DNA of 64,000 nt. Source: Chionis minor. Taxonomy: Eukaryota; Chordata; Aves; Charadriiformes; Chionididae. The stretch lies in the NCBI GenBank assembly GCA_013398295.1, contig VZSF01007316.1, forward strand, positions 124,001 through 188,000. The letters are read 5' to 3'. Shown here one piece after another: positions 47,169 through 59,600 of the stretch. Each line of letters opens with the position of its first letter. The stretch's first letter is position 1. The position numbers and the translations under genes are program-made. The notes below the pieces were generated by a model. It ran no database searches and was not told the DNA's origin. It saw nothing but the letters and a program-made list of their open reading frames with translations.

Positions 47169-50100
47169 TATAGGCACAGCAAACTAATCCAGCCAAAGTA
47201 CAGCCCTATGTGGTGCACTGAAGTAGGCCTGTGAGAGGAAAATGGTGTGCAATCATGTCATTTTAGATCAGAACTCCATAGGTTACAAAAGTAGAAGGGC
47301 CCACTTAATCATCTACCCTGACAGCCTTTATAGTAATAGGCTGTGAGAATGGCCCAGAATGAATTCTCCTTTCATAATGCATAAGTACCGAGGAACAGAA
47401 TTAAAAATGTGGAGGCAACTTTCATTCTGACAGTCCAAAATGTTGAGTTACTCTTTTTGCAATGTAGATCTTTTTCAAGAGAGGAAGAAGGGTACAACAG
47501 TTTCATGTTTAATTCCTAGTTGTTGTTTTTCCAAAGCAATCAGAAACTCCATCAGAATAATCTATAAATATCCTCCTGATCCAATTTCCTTCCCTCTGGG
47601 GTGTGTAAAATACTGGCTTTGTAGTGTGCCAATGAAGTGACCATGTTGTCTTACTACAGTAGGTGCCAAGGAAGGGCGGTCATGGACGGACTGCCACCAC
47701 AGATGAAGGTATGTCATTTATGGGGCAGTGAAGTAGGCTGGGGGTTGGGATATGGGGCCATGTTTACAGCTGGGAAAGAGGGGGCTGGGACAGAAGCAGA
47801 TAGGGGGATTTATTACACATTATTCTCTACATGCCATAGTCACTGTGTTCTCAGTCAGCGGCATGTGTTCCTTGGAGCAATGCCCACCTCCATTACTATT
47901 TCGCTATTTTATTTACTTATAGACTAAGTACTGTTTCTAAGTCGCTTACCCATTTTAGTGCTAAACACCTACACAAGTATATCATTTACAAGTGCCATGT
48001 CTCAGTTAGCTTCACCTAAGGAGGTATCTGATAGACAGATTGTTTCCCTGTTGATAGTTTGTAGCTAACAAGCAGTAAAACTTGGCAATCTCTCCATATG
48101 TATTAAATATCAAAACTCTGTGTCAGTGTCTGGTCAAAATAGGGTGGCTCGAGCACTCAGCAAATAGCAGAAGGAATCCTTTCTGCTTTTCACATCAGCT
48201 GAAAGAGCAGATCTGCTGAGGTTCCTTCAACTGAAGGCAACACTTGGCAAGCACGCAAAACAGAACGACTGCCTCCGCTGCCTTCCCATGCCATCACTGC
48301 CCTCCCTGCCCCAGGTGCCAGGCTACATGTCACACAATGTGTGCACTGAGCCCCAGGTTTGGTCAGTCACACAGCCCTCTTCCCGCACTCCCGAGGGGGC
48401 TAGTTGCCACAGGCAGTGTTTTTACCTCTAGGTCTAAGGCTTTCTATAGTGTCATACATAGCAAGTATGGTGACAATATCAAAAGCTTGCAATTGTGGGC
48501 CAAACCCTGCTCTCAGGCTTACTTGAATACAGCTGGAATTGAGTAGTTAGACATTTTTCAGATCTGAGAATATGCACAATCTATTTCCCTCATCCGAATG
48601 TCTCATCTTTTAATCCAATCAGCCAAGAAATTTGATCCTAACTGCATAGATTTGATTTGCAAAATCAAATGGAAATGGCCAGCCATAAACCCTGTAGTAC
48701 TTCAAATATCATTTTACCCACAGTCATCATGCAGTTAATGCTGTGAAAGTAACAGTGTTTTGCTTGGGGGATGGGCTAAAGCCCTGCCTGAACATTACTT
48801 ACCTAAGAAGGGAAGAGATCTTTCTTATTGCTGCTATTAATCTGACAGCAGAGCTGGAGGGACCAATTCAAATTTAAGAGCTAAATTTAATCTGAAATGA
48901 TCAATACCCTGGAACTTGCCATGTCCCAATAGATTAAGCCAAATAGCAGCATCATGTATTCTGAGCTCATGTTGCAAACCACTGTGTAGTTACTAATTCT
49001 ATTAGGGACAGCGTATTTCCTCCTCCTCACCTGTTTCCAGTGGATAAGTCCATGCAAACAAATTTGACATTCAGTATTCAGAGACTCAATCATTAGCAAC
49101 ATACAGAAAAACCTTGTTTGGAACCAAGCAAAAATGTATTCCACATCTTTGTAATAAGATAAATCATTTATTTTTTATTCCAAATGGGTAATGCCTTTAC
49201 CATCAGTAAGTGATTTTTTAAAGCTAATATTTGTTCCTGACTAACAAATACTTTAATGACAGTGTGCATGACATCACATACTACAAGCTTAGGGTGCCAT
49301 CCGTCCACACACAGCTTATTTCAAGACCAGGGTCTTAGCTGCTTTCCAATCATCACCCTAGCACACATCTAAAAGTCGCTATGTCACTGATGCTGGCAGC
49401 TCATCTTAGCACAATAAATGAAAATGAGCTTGTGGATTCCGAGCAATGTGACAACCAGTTCAGATGAAGCTTTTTCTAGGGGTTAGATTTATTTTTTTTC
49501 TATGTTACAGGGTTTCTTTTGTAACCCTGGATTCTTCCTGTATGGCACCTGGTATGGATTGACTGAATTATGTAAGGACAGGCTAATTTTTTGGTGTTAG
49601 TGGCCTAATAAGGCTAGAAGGTGAGAGCAAGCTTGGTACTATGATATTCCATGGCATCGTTGCACTCTTGGCCCCATGGAATCAGATAATTTGTAAAAGT
49701 GTGGATATTTTTCTCCGGTTTCATCTCATCTTGGTGCTTGCCTTGTCTCAGGTCTTGCTCTAGACATGACTTTCACCATAACTTTACTCAATCCAAAGAA
49801 AAACTGTATTTTATCCTATGAGTAAATGAAACCTGAATGCCTGCTAAAGAAAACTCAGAGGATAAAGGAATAAAGCTGAAACTTAGCTCTCAGGCTTAGT
49901 ATTTCAAAAATGAAATAGCAATATGGCAGTTTTCTGTGCAGTTGTGGCTGTGTTTTAGTAAACTCACAAAACATTTAGATTCTAAAGAGACAGGCACTGT
50001 GATGCTGGTATTGTTTACAGAGCCATCAGACCTTGGGAGAATCATGTATCAGGAGTTATTACAATCTGGTGACCTATTATTCATTTTATTGCTTAGCTAG

Positions 50101-50380
50101 AAACAGGACCAGATCAAGTAACACTGGCATCGGTGGTATTTAAAGACAAGTTTTGGTGAAAAGGGATAGTTTTAACTATGTACTTTTCTGAATCAGAGCC
50201 ATAGGCTTACACCCTTACCCTGTTGAAATCAAAGATTTAATTTGAATTCTGTGAGAGAAAAATAAGTATGCACTCTGAACTGAGATACGTGAAAACTTAC
50301 TCCACTGAATTGAATTGGGTTTCGGCACTTCCAGAATGTTGGAAACTTGTCAAAAGTTTCAGGGTCAGTGTACCTACATT
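47169..50380. other. single-copy sequence with exon-like minus-strand segments
   Basis: No gene recognised. At 49031-49146 (minus) a 116-base open segment runs from an ATTACAAAG acceptor-like site to a strong donor, ACAG/GTGAGG. It includes CMLLMIESLNTECQICLHGL. At about 48801-48839 (minus) a 39-base segment has a good acceptor (CTCTGCTGTCAG) and a strong donor (TTAG/GTAAGT). Their phases do not match each other. On the plus strand, 47660-47707 lies between CTTACTACAG and AAG/GTATGT. The block 48241-48430 is C-rich. Confidence 0.4.
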
Positions 50381-50416
50381 CATATTCAAAATCATATTCA
50401 AATTCATATTCAAAAT
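50381..50416. repeat. 12-bp tandem repeat, three copies
   Basis: CATATTCAAAAT, CATATTCAAATT and CATATTCAAAAT stand head to tail, differing at one base. Because the unit is a multiple of three, the overlapping minus-strand open frame reads a four-residue repeat. That is a by-product, not evidence of coding. Confidence 0.88.
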
Positions 50417-50697
50417 ATCAAAAAAAATTAAATGACGTGCAAAATATCCAGATATATCTCTAGACACACAGAAAAGCAATAGTTCTTGTCTGACTCTACA
50501 TTGAATGCAAAGTGGAGTAAATATATCTGAATACATTTATGTGTAAATGCATAACAAACATAATTACTATAATTTTAAAGGTCCGGATTATCACATTTTA
50601 ATGTAAATCTGCATTGGAACAAGGAATTTTAGCATGAAAACAAGGTTGAATGTGTGAAGAGAAAACTGAGCCCCAGCCCTATGTTAAACTTCACTCT

Positions 50698-50860
50698 CTA
50701 CTTAACATCCAGTTGCTGGGCCAACTGCAGTAGCAAATGGTTGGCTTGAAGCCCTCTTTTGCTTCTCTTTGTTTTGATATGACTGACATTGCACTCTGTT
50801 AAAAGTTCTTCCTCTTTGAATAGCTGGTTTGGAGACTGTTTACAAGTCTTTAAAGACACC
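50698..50860 (-). other. candidate terminal coding exon (unidentified)
   Basis: On the minus strand an excellent acceptor (TTTCCCCGTCTCTTTTTTAG) precedes 50860. The frame entered after one base is open for 53 codons to a TAG stop. The peptide is charged and includes QSPNQLFKEEELLTECNVSH, then a basic KTKRSKRGLQ and a helical ANHLLLQLAQQLDV end. An ATTAAA hexamer, a minor polyadenylation signal, lies about 95 bases past the stop at 50602-50597. The frame is also open upstream of the acceptor to 51021. I do not recognise the protein. ATTAAA is common in AT-rich DNA, so this remains speculative. Confidence 0.22.
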
Positions 50861-53653
50861 CTAAAAAAGAGACGGGGAAAGCCTGAATATAAGGACCACC
50901 TGTTGTCTGTAGTACAGTGAGTTTCTCCCTCAAAAAACCCAGAACATTTTCCTTGGAACAGTTGCCTCAGTATGTGCTGGGTTTTTTTACATGAAGGGTG
51001 TCCAGTTCTGAACACTGTCACCCATCACAGATGGAAGCCATTTAATTATTCTATAGAGCAAGAAAAACACATTTCTGCTCTGCTTTGTGACTGGCATTAC
51101 CACCAGGTTGCCCAGTGATAAGTGTCCAGCAAGAGCTAAATTCTTCTTTTTGATTTATAAACGAACATGCCCTTCCACTTCAAGATGTTATTTTGCTATC
51201 CCACTATCAGTCTCAGAAGACGTAACATTCATTAATCAGAGCATCCAGTTCCCAGCCTCTTCTTGCTTCATTTGAAGTCAATACCACAATTGTCTTAGTG
51301 TGCAATGTCAGAGTGAAATTTGCCCCCGTCCTGCTAATACCTCAAAAACATCGCCTCTTGGCTTTTTACATTTGCAGCACAAATAAGAGCAGAGGCAGGT
51401 ACACACCAAGTGACCTCCTTCTTCAGCATCTCTCAAAACCTTAACAGCAATGTAAATCCAAACTGTCTTTCTGCTGAACAGTTCTGAGAGATACTCTGCC
51501 TTTCTGATTCATGGCCCGTCCTTGAGTTTTCAACAGAGTACCATTCTGCACTTGGTCTTGTGTATCGTTACTAATCACCCAGTTTCCTAATCTGACTAAA
51601 CACCTGTTTCTGTGAATCTGTATTTCTACATCACATAATGCACAACTGTTCAGAGATACTATGGTTATCCCACAAAGAAGCAGAGTTCATTAGCGCACGC
51701 AGAGTACCCGGCTATTATTGCTGACGGAGCAATACAATGCCATATAAACATAACCATAACCTGATCAAATGATCAAATATCATTCTGTTGCCGTCAATGG
51801 CAAAAAGCACCTTACCAAACCAAATAAGGCCAGGATCTCAACATAAATATATTTGAGCCATTTAAGTGGGAGGCAAGCATGCAAAGTCTTTTTCTAAAGC
51901 AAAATCACTACCTCAGTGATATTTAATGATTTTTCAGGGTCGTCAAGAGAACTCTAGCCCTCAGGACTCTGAGAAATACCACAAAGAGATGTAAGCGTAA
52001 GCATAAAGCTTTAAGGAAGTTTTAACTAGTGCATGAATCAGTATTTTGCACACAGGAGAGCTTCCCATTGAGCATTTAAATACAGAGATTTAGTTCCCTA
52101 AATATAAATAGCCACTACTGAAAAAATGGGTTAATAACAACATAAGTCTGGAAAAGTATTTGAACGCCGGTACTTTTTTTTGCAGTCTATGGTGTGCCAC
52201 TCAGTGCTTTTAGCCCCACATGAAACTAGAACTCTGTTTCCATAAAGAATGCAGAGAGCCTGCTACAACTTTTGTCTGCGTCTGCCAGAAAATTCTGACT
52301 GAGAGATTTAATGGCTGACGGTTCTGCATATGTTTCTGTCAATGTGATCCTCGGCTCCAACTGTGTCCTACAGAGAGATGCTTGAACACATGAGAGCTAC
52401 AGCTGAGCCACACAATGACAAAGGCAAAGCTGACACAGCGGTCCAGTTTTAGAACAGAGACAATATCTTAATTCATCACGTGCAATGAAAATGTGCTGCT
52501 TGAATAGAATGCCACGATTCATAGCTGGATTGTCTTCATGGATGTTTTTTACATAAGACAGCAAATAGATTTGATAGGACTTTCTTAATTATTATCTGTC
52601 AATTTATTCTAAGGATTCTATTGCATGAGTTCACAACTGGAAATCTGGTACAACTTGGGTTATTGCATTATTTGTTTACCTGCTGCGTATCTCAGCCAAA
52701 ATTTCTCTGTTTTTCTATATATGGAAGATTCTCATCTCATTAATAGTTAAGCATACATTAAGGATTACTTCCAATGTTCTGTAAGGTTTTAAGAAAGATA
52801 CGCATCATATTTTTTGTGTTCACTCATTCCTTTCAAAGGTGAGGGCTTACAAACACAGGCCTCCGCACAAAAGACTTGATAGTTTCATGAACCATACAAC
52901 AAAGCCAATCAAGTTTATAAAATCTGAGTCAAAATTGGGCAAACTCAACAGTTTGGGCTGAGATTTTGTTTGTGTTTCGAATCAAAACCTGGCTCACAAA
53001 CTCCCAATAAATAAATTCAGCTGTCACACCATTCTGATCTCACTGCCTACTGATAATGCAAAGAGAAACATGTTCTTGGGCAGAGCAGGTGTTAGAAAAA
53101 AAGCAGCCAGTCTGAGCCCCAAGCCCAATACACGGTTGCGTCCCGCTGGGTTAAGTTACGAAGAAATCCAAACCATTCGGTGTGTGGGTGAAAGGAGGGA
53201 GAGGCCCATGCCTTTCTTTCTCCTTAGGCTCCTCGTGAGTCTAACTAACACTGCCCCTCCTCTTTGAATATGGTTATCAGCAAATCTGACTCTGAACAGC
53301 AACTAAGGGATATTTGTGACGACAGCAGCTGCAAAGTTGTTAAAAATACACAAAATTTCATTGCGTGGGTGGAAAGATTGCCCTTGCTGAACAGAGACAG
53401 AAATCCTAGCGGCCCAATATTTTTGGCCACAGCTTGCTATATTTTGACACATAGTCTAGGAACCCCAGTCCTTGTTGTCCTTGTTGTTCCCCTTGTTATT
53501 CCTGTTGAATATCTTTTAAATGCAATCTTTTAAAATAGAAGTGTGAAACCATTTTTTTTTTCTCTTGAACAAGGCTCTGATGTTCAGAGATGAGAAAAGA
53601 GAAATTATTTTCCCACCTGCTATCAATACAGCAGGCCAAACTGCCTGGGGTAG

Positions 53654-53655
<2 letters not shown>
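50861..53655. other. single-copy non-coding sequence
   Basis: No gene, RNA or transposon recognised. Open frames at 51087-51275, 53070-53267 and 53264-53533 on the plus strand are short and without motifs. Confidence 0.5.

Positions 53656-53688
<33 letters not shown>
53656..53688. repeat. 33-base poly(A) run
   Basis: This is the longest homopolymer in the window. A retrogene would be expected to leave coding similarity and often AATAAA just upstream; I see neither within the preceding 500 bases, and no flanking target duplication is obvious. It is best read as a simple repeat. Confidence 0.88.
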
Positions 53689-53689
<1 letters not shown>

Positions 53690-56600
53690 CATTCCACAAC
53701 TCCACATGGATTCCAGTGGATTGCTTAGTAGAGCCAAGATTTGCAGCTTTCAGCTGCTCCTGTGGGTTTGTGTGGCAAAGTGCACAGAAAATGCCATGCC
53801 AACCATTCCTTCAGAGCAGATGGGGAAAAGCATATTTACCAATCATCACAGAAACTGTTATATGTGTTTAAATACTCTCTATAAAAACAATTTGCTTTTC
53901 AGCCATTTATTGAACAGCTACTAAGTAGGACCTCTGCTCAGCAGTACATGACTACACATACAAGTTTTTGCTTTCTTTCCAAGGTCCAGTTGGACAATGA
54001 ATGGGAATGACCACAACACACTCCCACTGTAAATGTGACTCCTAGCAGCCTTTCTGACACCTAAAATTGTCTAGGATTTTGTGGTTCTGTATTTCTGAAA
54101 ATAAGGTTGCTAATTACAACTAATGCAGAACATAATATCAAAAACTGGACATTTTTCAGCTTAGCCTAGCTTTTTGCCAAAATGATACATTACCTATAGA
54201 AATGCAATCAGACCAAACTAAGAGATATATCAGGTATAACTATCATGACTCCAAGCTTTACTTTGCTTTCTAGCCAGACATCCAAGTTTTTTAACCTAAT
54301 CTTGAAAAAGGTCTGAGTTCTTTGGCCTCTCCAGAGGCTTCTGAAAGCATCTAAACAATTTTTTAAAAAAATGTATTCTAAGACTGAAATCACCCTTTTT
54401 ATAGCTGAAGGCAGATAATACTTGAAAATACTTGTTCATTTGACAGCTATTTTCCATTGTTCTAAGCCAAAGGGAACAACGGTATGATTTCTTCCACGTG
54501 TAGTGAAGAAACAGTAAATAAGTAGCCCTGCATCCTCTTGAAATCTCTGTTGCCCTCTGCAATTATCTATATTATTCATCATAAAATTAATACACAGATA
54601 ACCTAAAATATCAAACCAGATAAAGGCAGCCCAGCTCTATAGTTTCACAGTTGCCAGAGGTGGCGGCACTTCAGAATGAATGAGCACTCTGGTGCTTGTC
54701 TGCATGTAGTCTCCTTGCACATTATTCACTCAATGCTGGTTTTTGTTGGGCTTTTTAACCGAGAAAACCCTCATCACCACTGTTATATTTTTGTCTTCAG
54801 CTGAAATCACTGAAAGGGTTTGAGACAGCAACAGTCCTCTTGCCCTACTAATCAACATGATGTAAAACCTTAGCTCCCACTCATGGCAAGGACTCCTTGC
54901 AGCTAGATTATTGTAACTACTAATAAGTACCAATAACAACATTGTTAGTTGCGCCACTGATCCTTTTTGTATTTCTCTCCTCTCTGTGTTTGTCTCCAGT
55001 TTGAGGAAATTACTTCCTGAGTGAGTTTAAAACAATAATTTCTTCTTGCTCTTTCATAAAGGGGATGGAACTCTGTATTTATTTCAGCTATTTGCCTTTT
55101 CATTCATTTATTGTATTGTCTGCAGTGTGTTCACTTTACACTGCAAAACTTCTTGATGTTTCTTAAACGTTCTCTTTAAAGCAATAAATAAAAATAGCTT
55201 AAGACACCATATGGTGTCCTCAAGAAATGGTGTCATTTGTTTACTGCTAAGAATCATGAAGGCAGCTGCATGCAGTCCAGGATTGCACTGATTATTATGC
55301 CATGGTATCATAAGAATGTTTTCCCTATTTGTAGCTGCAGATATATTAGAGCTATCAGTCAGAATGGAAATGTCTGCATGAAAAGTCTGATGAGTGAAAT
55401 AGATACTGGCACCTAAAAACTTGACACCTAAAATTGTAAGAGAAGCTGTGATAGAGCAAGTCACAGAAATAATCCATTTCTTATGAAAGAAAAGAACCTA
55501 AAACGCAGGAAGACAATTTGCCCCAGGAGGAGCAGAACTGCAAAGATATGGTTTCCTGTAGATTTGTAACCTTTATCCCAATCTCTCTCCCTGCTGCTTA
55601 CCTCATTATAATCATTACAGCTTCTTCTGTCTCCCTTTGAAACCTCCACTAGGAGAGAGACAGCATGAGCTGTGGCTTGTTAGCAGCTACATTTGCAGTC
55701 ATTGGCCACGGTGTTATTCTTAAATAGAAAGTAAGGCAGCTGAGCTCATCTTCAGTGAGAGCTCTTACTTGGTCTTCCCCTATTCACAAAACTTCTAGGA
55801 GCTTAATTCTCTCTGAGATTTAGTTACCTTTCAGACTTATTTGAAATCACTATTAGGGTGAGGAATAGATACCTCAGCAGACAAACAGCTTGACCACATA
55901 AGCCACATTTAGGAAATCGGGCTAAGCAATGCTACTTTTTTCTTGGCTAGACAGCTATGGCACTGTTAAACTGGAATGGTTCAGGAGTGAAACTTTCCAA
56001 AAACTATTCCACTAGTCATCTAGCATGTAGCTACTGTATTTTGACAAGTACAAATGTAAGTACTGGTCTAAGGCATTTAATTTATTCATATAAGCAGAGC
56101 CAGAAAGTACCAGAACCTCAACAGGAATCTTAAAGAAGTGACAGTCTCTTGCCTGAGCACAATAGCACAGGATAAGATAAGGTTGAATAATACAGTAGAT
56201 AGAAGTGGATGGTACCCCAGGTCACCAGTAGAACTGAAAGCCTCCACAAAAGAAGTGAGAGCGACTCAACTTCTTCTAATTTTCCAATGAGAATAACAGA
56301 GGACATGCACAAGCTGGATGGACTGATGGTAGAACCAAGCATATTCCACACCACATTTTAAGGAAATGGCATATGCTACTCTTCTGATATAACTTGACAT
56401 TCACCACTCTTCTTGTAGCCAGCAAGAACTCCACTTGTTAAAGTAGTGTCATGCCCTAGAACAAGAGAGATCAATTTGAAGTCATAGTCATGGCCCAGAA
56501 GCAGCTGAGGTTGTGCACTGACTCTGAAAAGTAGTTTACGTTACTTAAGGTTGAGATACATATCTTTTATCAGTTTCATTTCACTATCATTCTCTTTCCA

Positions 56601-59600
56601 TTCTCAAAAGAGAGCAGAAGTTTATTTTAATGCCAAAATTTGGTCAAAGATAGTAGGAAGTGATTTGTCAGATGTAAGTAACTGAACAATATACACAGGC
56701 TCAAAAGTAATTGTAGGAGCAGACCACCATATGGAGCGGAGACAGTTGTGGAAATGAGTGTTGAAAGAGGCGGAATCCAAAAGCCTCCCGATGAAAGACA
56801 GACTGAAGCCAGGAAACTATAGGACTTTGAAAAATGAGAAGACATAGAAACTGGAGGAAGGACAAGCTGAAACATCGGGGAGGCATGAAGAGTAGTCTGA
56901 AAGATATGAAATTACTGTGACATGAAGATTAATTTAGTGCCAAGGAGCTGGAGATACTTAAAGAGAGAAGTGCAAGTCGTCTTATGTATCACACAGTTTA
57001 TAGCATGGGAGACTGAGTTTTAGACAAAGACCATGACAGGTATGCAGAAAGCGTAAATTGTGGGAAATTATTGTTGGTATTGTTTTGCATCACAAAATAT
57101 TTTATTAGAATTGGGTTTAAAATATATACATACACATATATGTAGAGGATAATTCTTAATAGATTAAATATGACTGTACTCTCCCAAAGAAAACTTTGTC
57201 AACCTAAATATATGACCTTTACAAGATACACAGAACATGAGTGCAAAAGCTATGCTTCCCCAATGTGTCATCTCAACTTCTAACAGTCTGCAGTTTAAAG
57301 AAATTCTGAAAGAGGTTAGACAAAGATTGTTGTATTTTGTCACAGACAACTTTACTTCCACAAGTCTGTCAAATTAAGTTCCTTGCTTATAAAAGTCTTT
57401 CCTAGCAAATGAATCTATAATTTCATGAAGAAATGTACAATTATTTCATGTGATTCATTTAAATATGTTGCTTTTTCATTTAATACCCTTTGATGTGTTG
57501 TCAATATTAATAAACAATAAATTTCAATTAAAGAAAATATTTTTTAAAGGTTTTATTATGTTCTGTTACTGTTTCTTTTATTATTGCACATACTATTCTT
57601 AAGTTCTTACTGACTGAACTGGGGTAACATTTGCAATTTCAATAGCTCTCATGACTTGGGGAAACATACTTTCAAGAATACTTTTTTCTTGCTTTCAGAA
57701 GTACATTACTTCAGAATAGAGAAAACTCCATTATGAGAATCAAATTTTCTAGACATGGAAAATTGTTTGCAAGAAAAGAAAAGTGAACATTTTCAAACAT
57801 TTATAATGTTCCTTTTTATGTCTAGAATCCAGCTGTAGTAACTTAGAAGTGAGAACAGCACAATAACCTGAGCATGGAAGGCAAAGAGGTGTTAGGACCA
57901 TACTCCCCTGCATGCATAGAATGCCTAGATATCATGGAGAGTAAGAATATGGAAAAAAAACCCCAACAGCTTCTCAAGGGATGCTCAAGAGACAGTTGCA
58001 GCTATAAAACCAGATGGAGGGCAGAATCTGAAAGTCAATTGCTTTGAAAAGGAAATTCAAGCCCTGTGAACAGAAGGGGTCAATCAAGGATACGGTGACA
58101 GTAAAGCACCTAATCTAATCCAAAGACATTACCCCAGTTCCAGCAAATTCCAGAAAAATGCACAGGTATGGATTAACAAAGAATAAACAGAAAGCAATAA
58201 CATATATTTTATGACTGAGCTCACCGAACTCAGTAACAGAAATTCCTTTTACTTTGTGGCAATGCCCTAAGCTTTAAAAGGGATGACTTGGCTCCTTTCA
58301 CAAATAAAGGCAATGGTGGAATTGGGAAGCATTCGTTATTTCTTCTTCTGAAAAGACCAGAAATCTACACAAGAACAAAAAGAACATTACTGAAAGATTT
58401 TAATTTTTAATTTTGAAAAATATAGGCTAACATGAGAACAAAGGCCCAAATAAAGGATTTTCTACATGGATTTAATTATTTCCATTTATACTAGTTTTTT
58501 TGGCAACAACAAGTTGACCATTGGAGCCTTACAGCCTAGACTACCAAGATAAGTATCTATATATTGCAGTTCAGTGCCATGGAGAACATACTGTGATGCA
58601 GTTAACACTTAGATAGCTCAGTCCCCATCAGACCTCAGTTACTTTACATAAACGAGCATGAGCGGCTGTGGCAATGAAACGCTTGCTAAGGAAGTTGTTA
58701 GGCAAGAGACTGTATCATAATAAGGCATACATCCATCTGAGTTCTATTTATGTGGTACAACTGCAAAAGGAGGGTGGCGCTTCATCAAGTTTCTTATCAT
58801 TGACTGGGGGAACAGCTGCACCAGGTTCAAACTGAAAGAAACCTGAAAGTGTCACCATCAGTATAAGAGAAATACAGACCCTTATCATAGATATTGGATT
58901 TAACTGAAAGCAGGCTTGATGGGTGATGAAATGGTGAGCGAACATACATTTTACACCTCCTGCAACTGTATATTATTTTCAAGAAATCTGTTGGTAAAAA
59001 ATGTGAATTTTTGTCACTTATTTAGTCAGCTTCATGGCCACTAAAAATCTTAAAGTTATTTTGGGCACACAATTTCTGTACAAATGACCATCTATGATAC
59101 AAAATAACTCAGACTACATACCTACTACATAATGTTCTCCTTCTGTTAGAAACCATATAAGGTTCATTTTTTTAGCGTATAAGTTTCTATCTCTTGTAGG
59201 AAGAGTAAATATGCTGTCAGAACCAGAACAGAGCAGAAATAAATTATAGTCCATATAATTTACTACAAACCAGGTTAGACGTTACATTTAAAGGTCTCTT
59301 TTTTCCCCACTGGTTGTCATAAATCTTAACTAAGAGCAGTTAGTACTTCATTAATATGTAACGCAGAACAAATGTCACAACTGTCAGAAGTGTAACAGGA
59401 GGAAGAATTTGTATCTTCCTGATTAAGTGTTCCAAACTCTGATTGTTTTATGCCCTCTTCTTAATGTCACTACCAGTGCACCAAGTTCCCTGTTTTCTCC
59501 TGCATTGAACTTCTTGTCTATCCCCAGAGCAGAGACAGTGGAGTAGGGAGGGAGGAAGGGATCGCCTTCAAGTGACTTTTCTTTACATAGGTCAAATCTA

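Noticed and set aside
52960..53010. TTTCGAATC word resembling a tRNA T-arm
   Set aside because: No matching acceptor stem, anticodon arm or A-box at the right distance.
53060..53688. Possible processed pseudogene ending in the A33 run
   Set aside because: No recognisable coding similarity, no AATAAA near the run and no obvious target duplication. Retrogenes are also rare in birds because CR1 does not use poly(A).
55108..55464. 118-codon minus-strand open frame with hydrophobic segments
   Set aside because: Hydrophobicity follows from T-rich codons in AT-rich DNA, and no coherent domain or splice framework was found.
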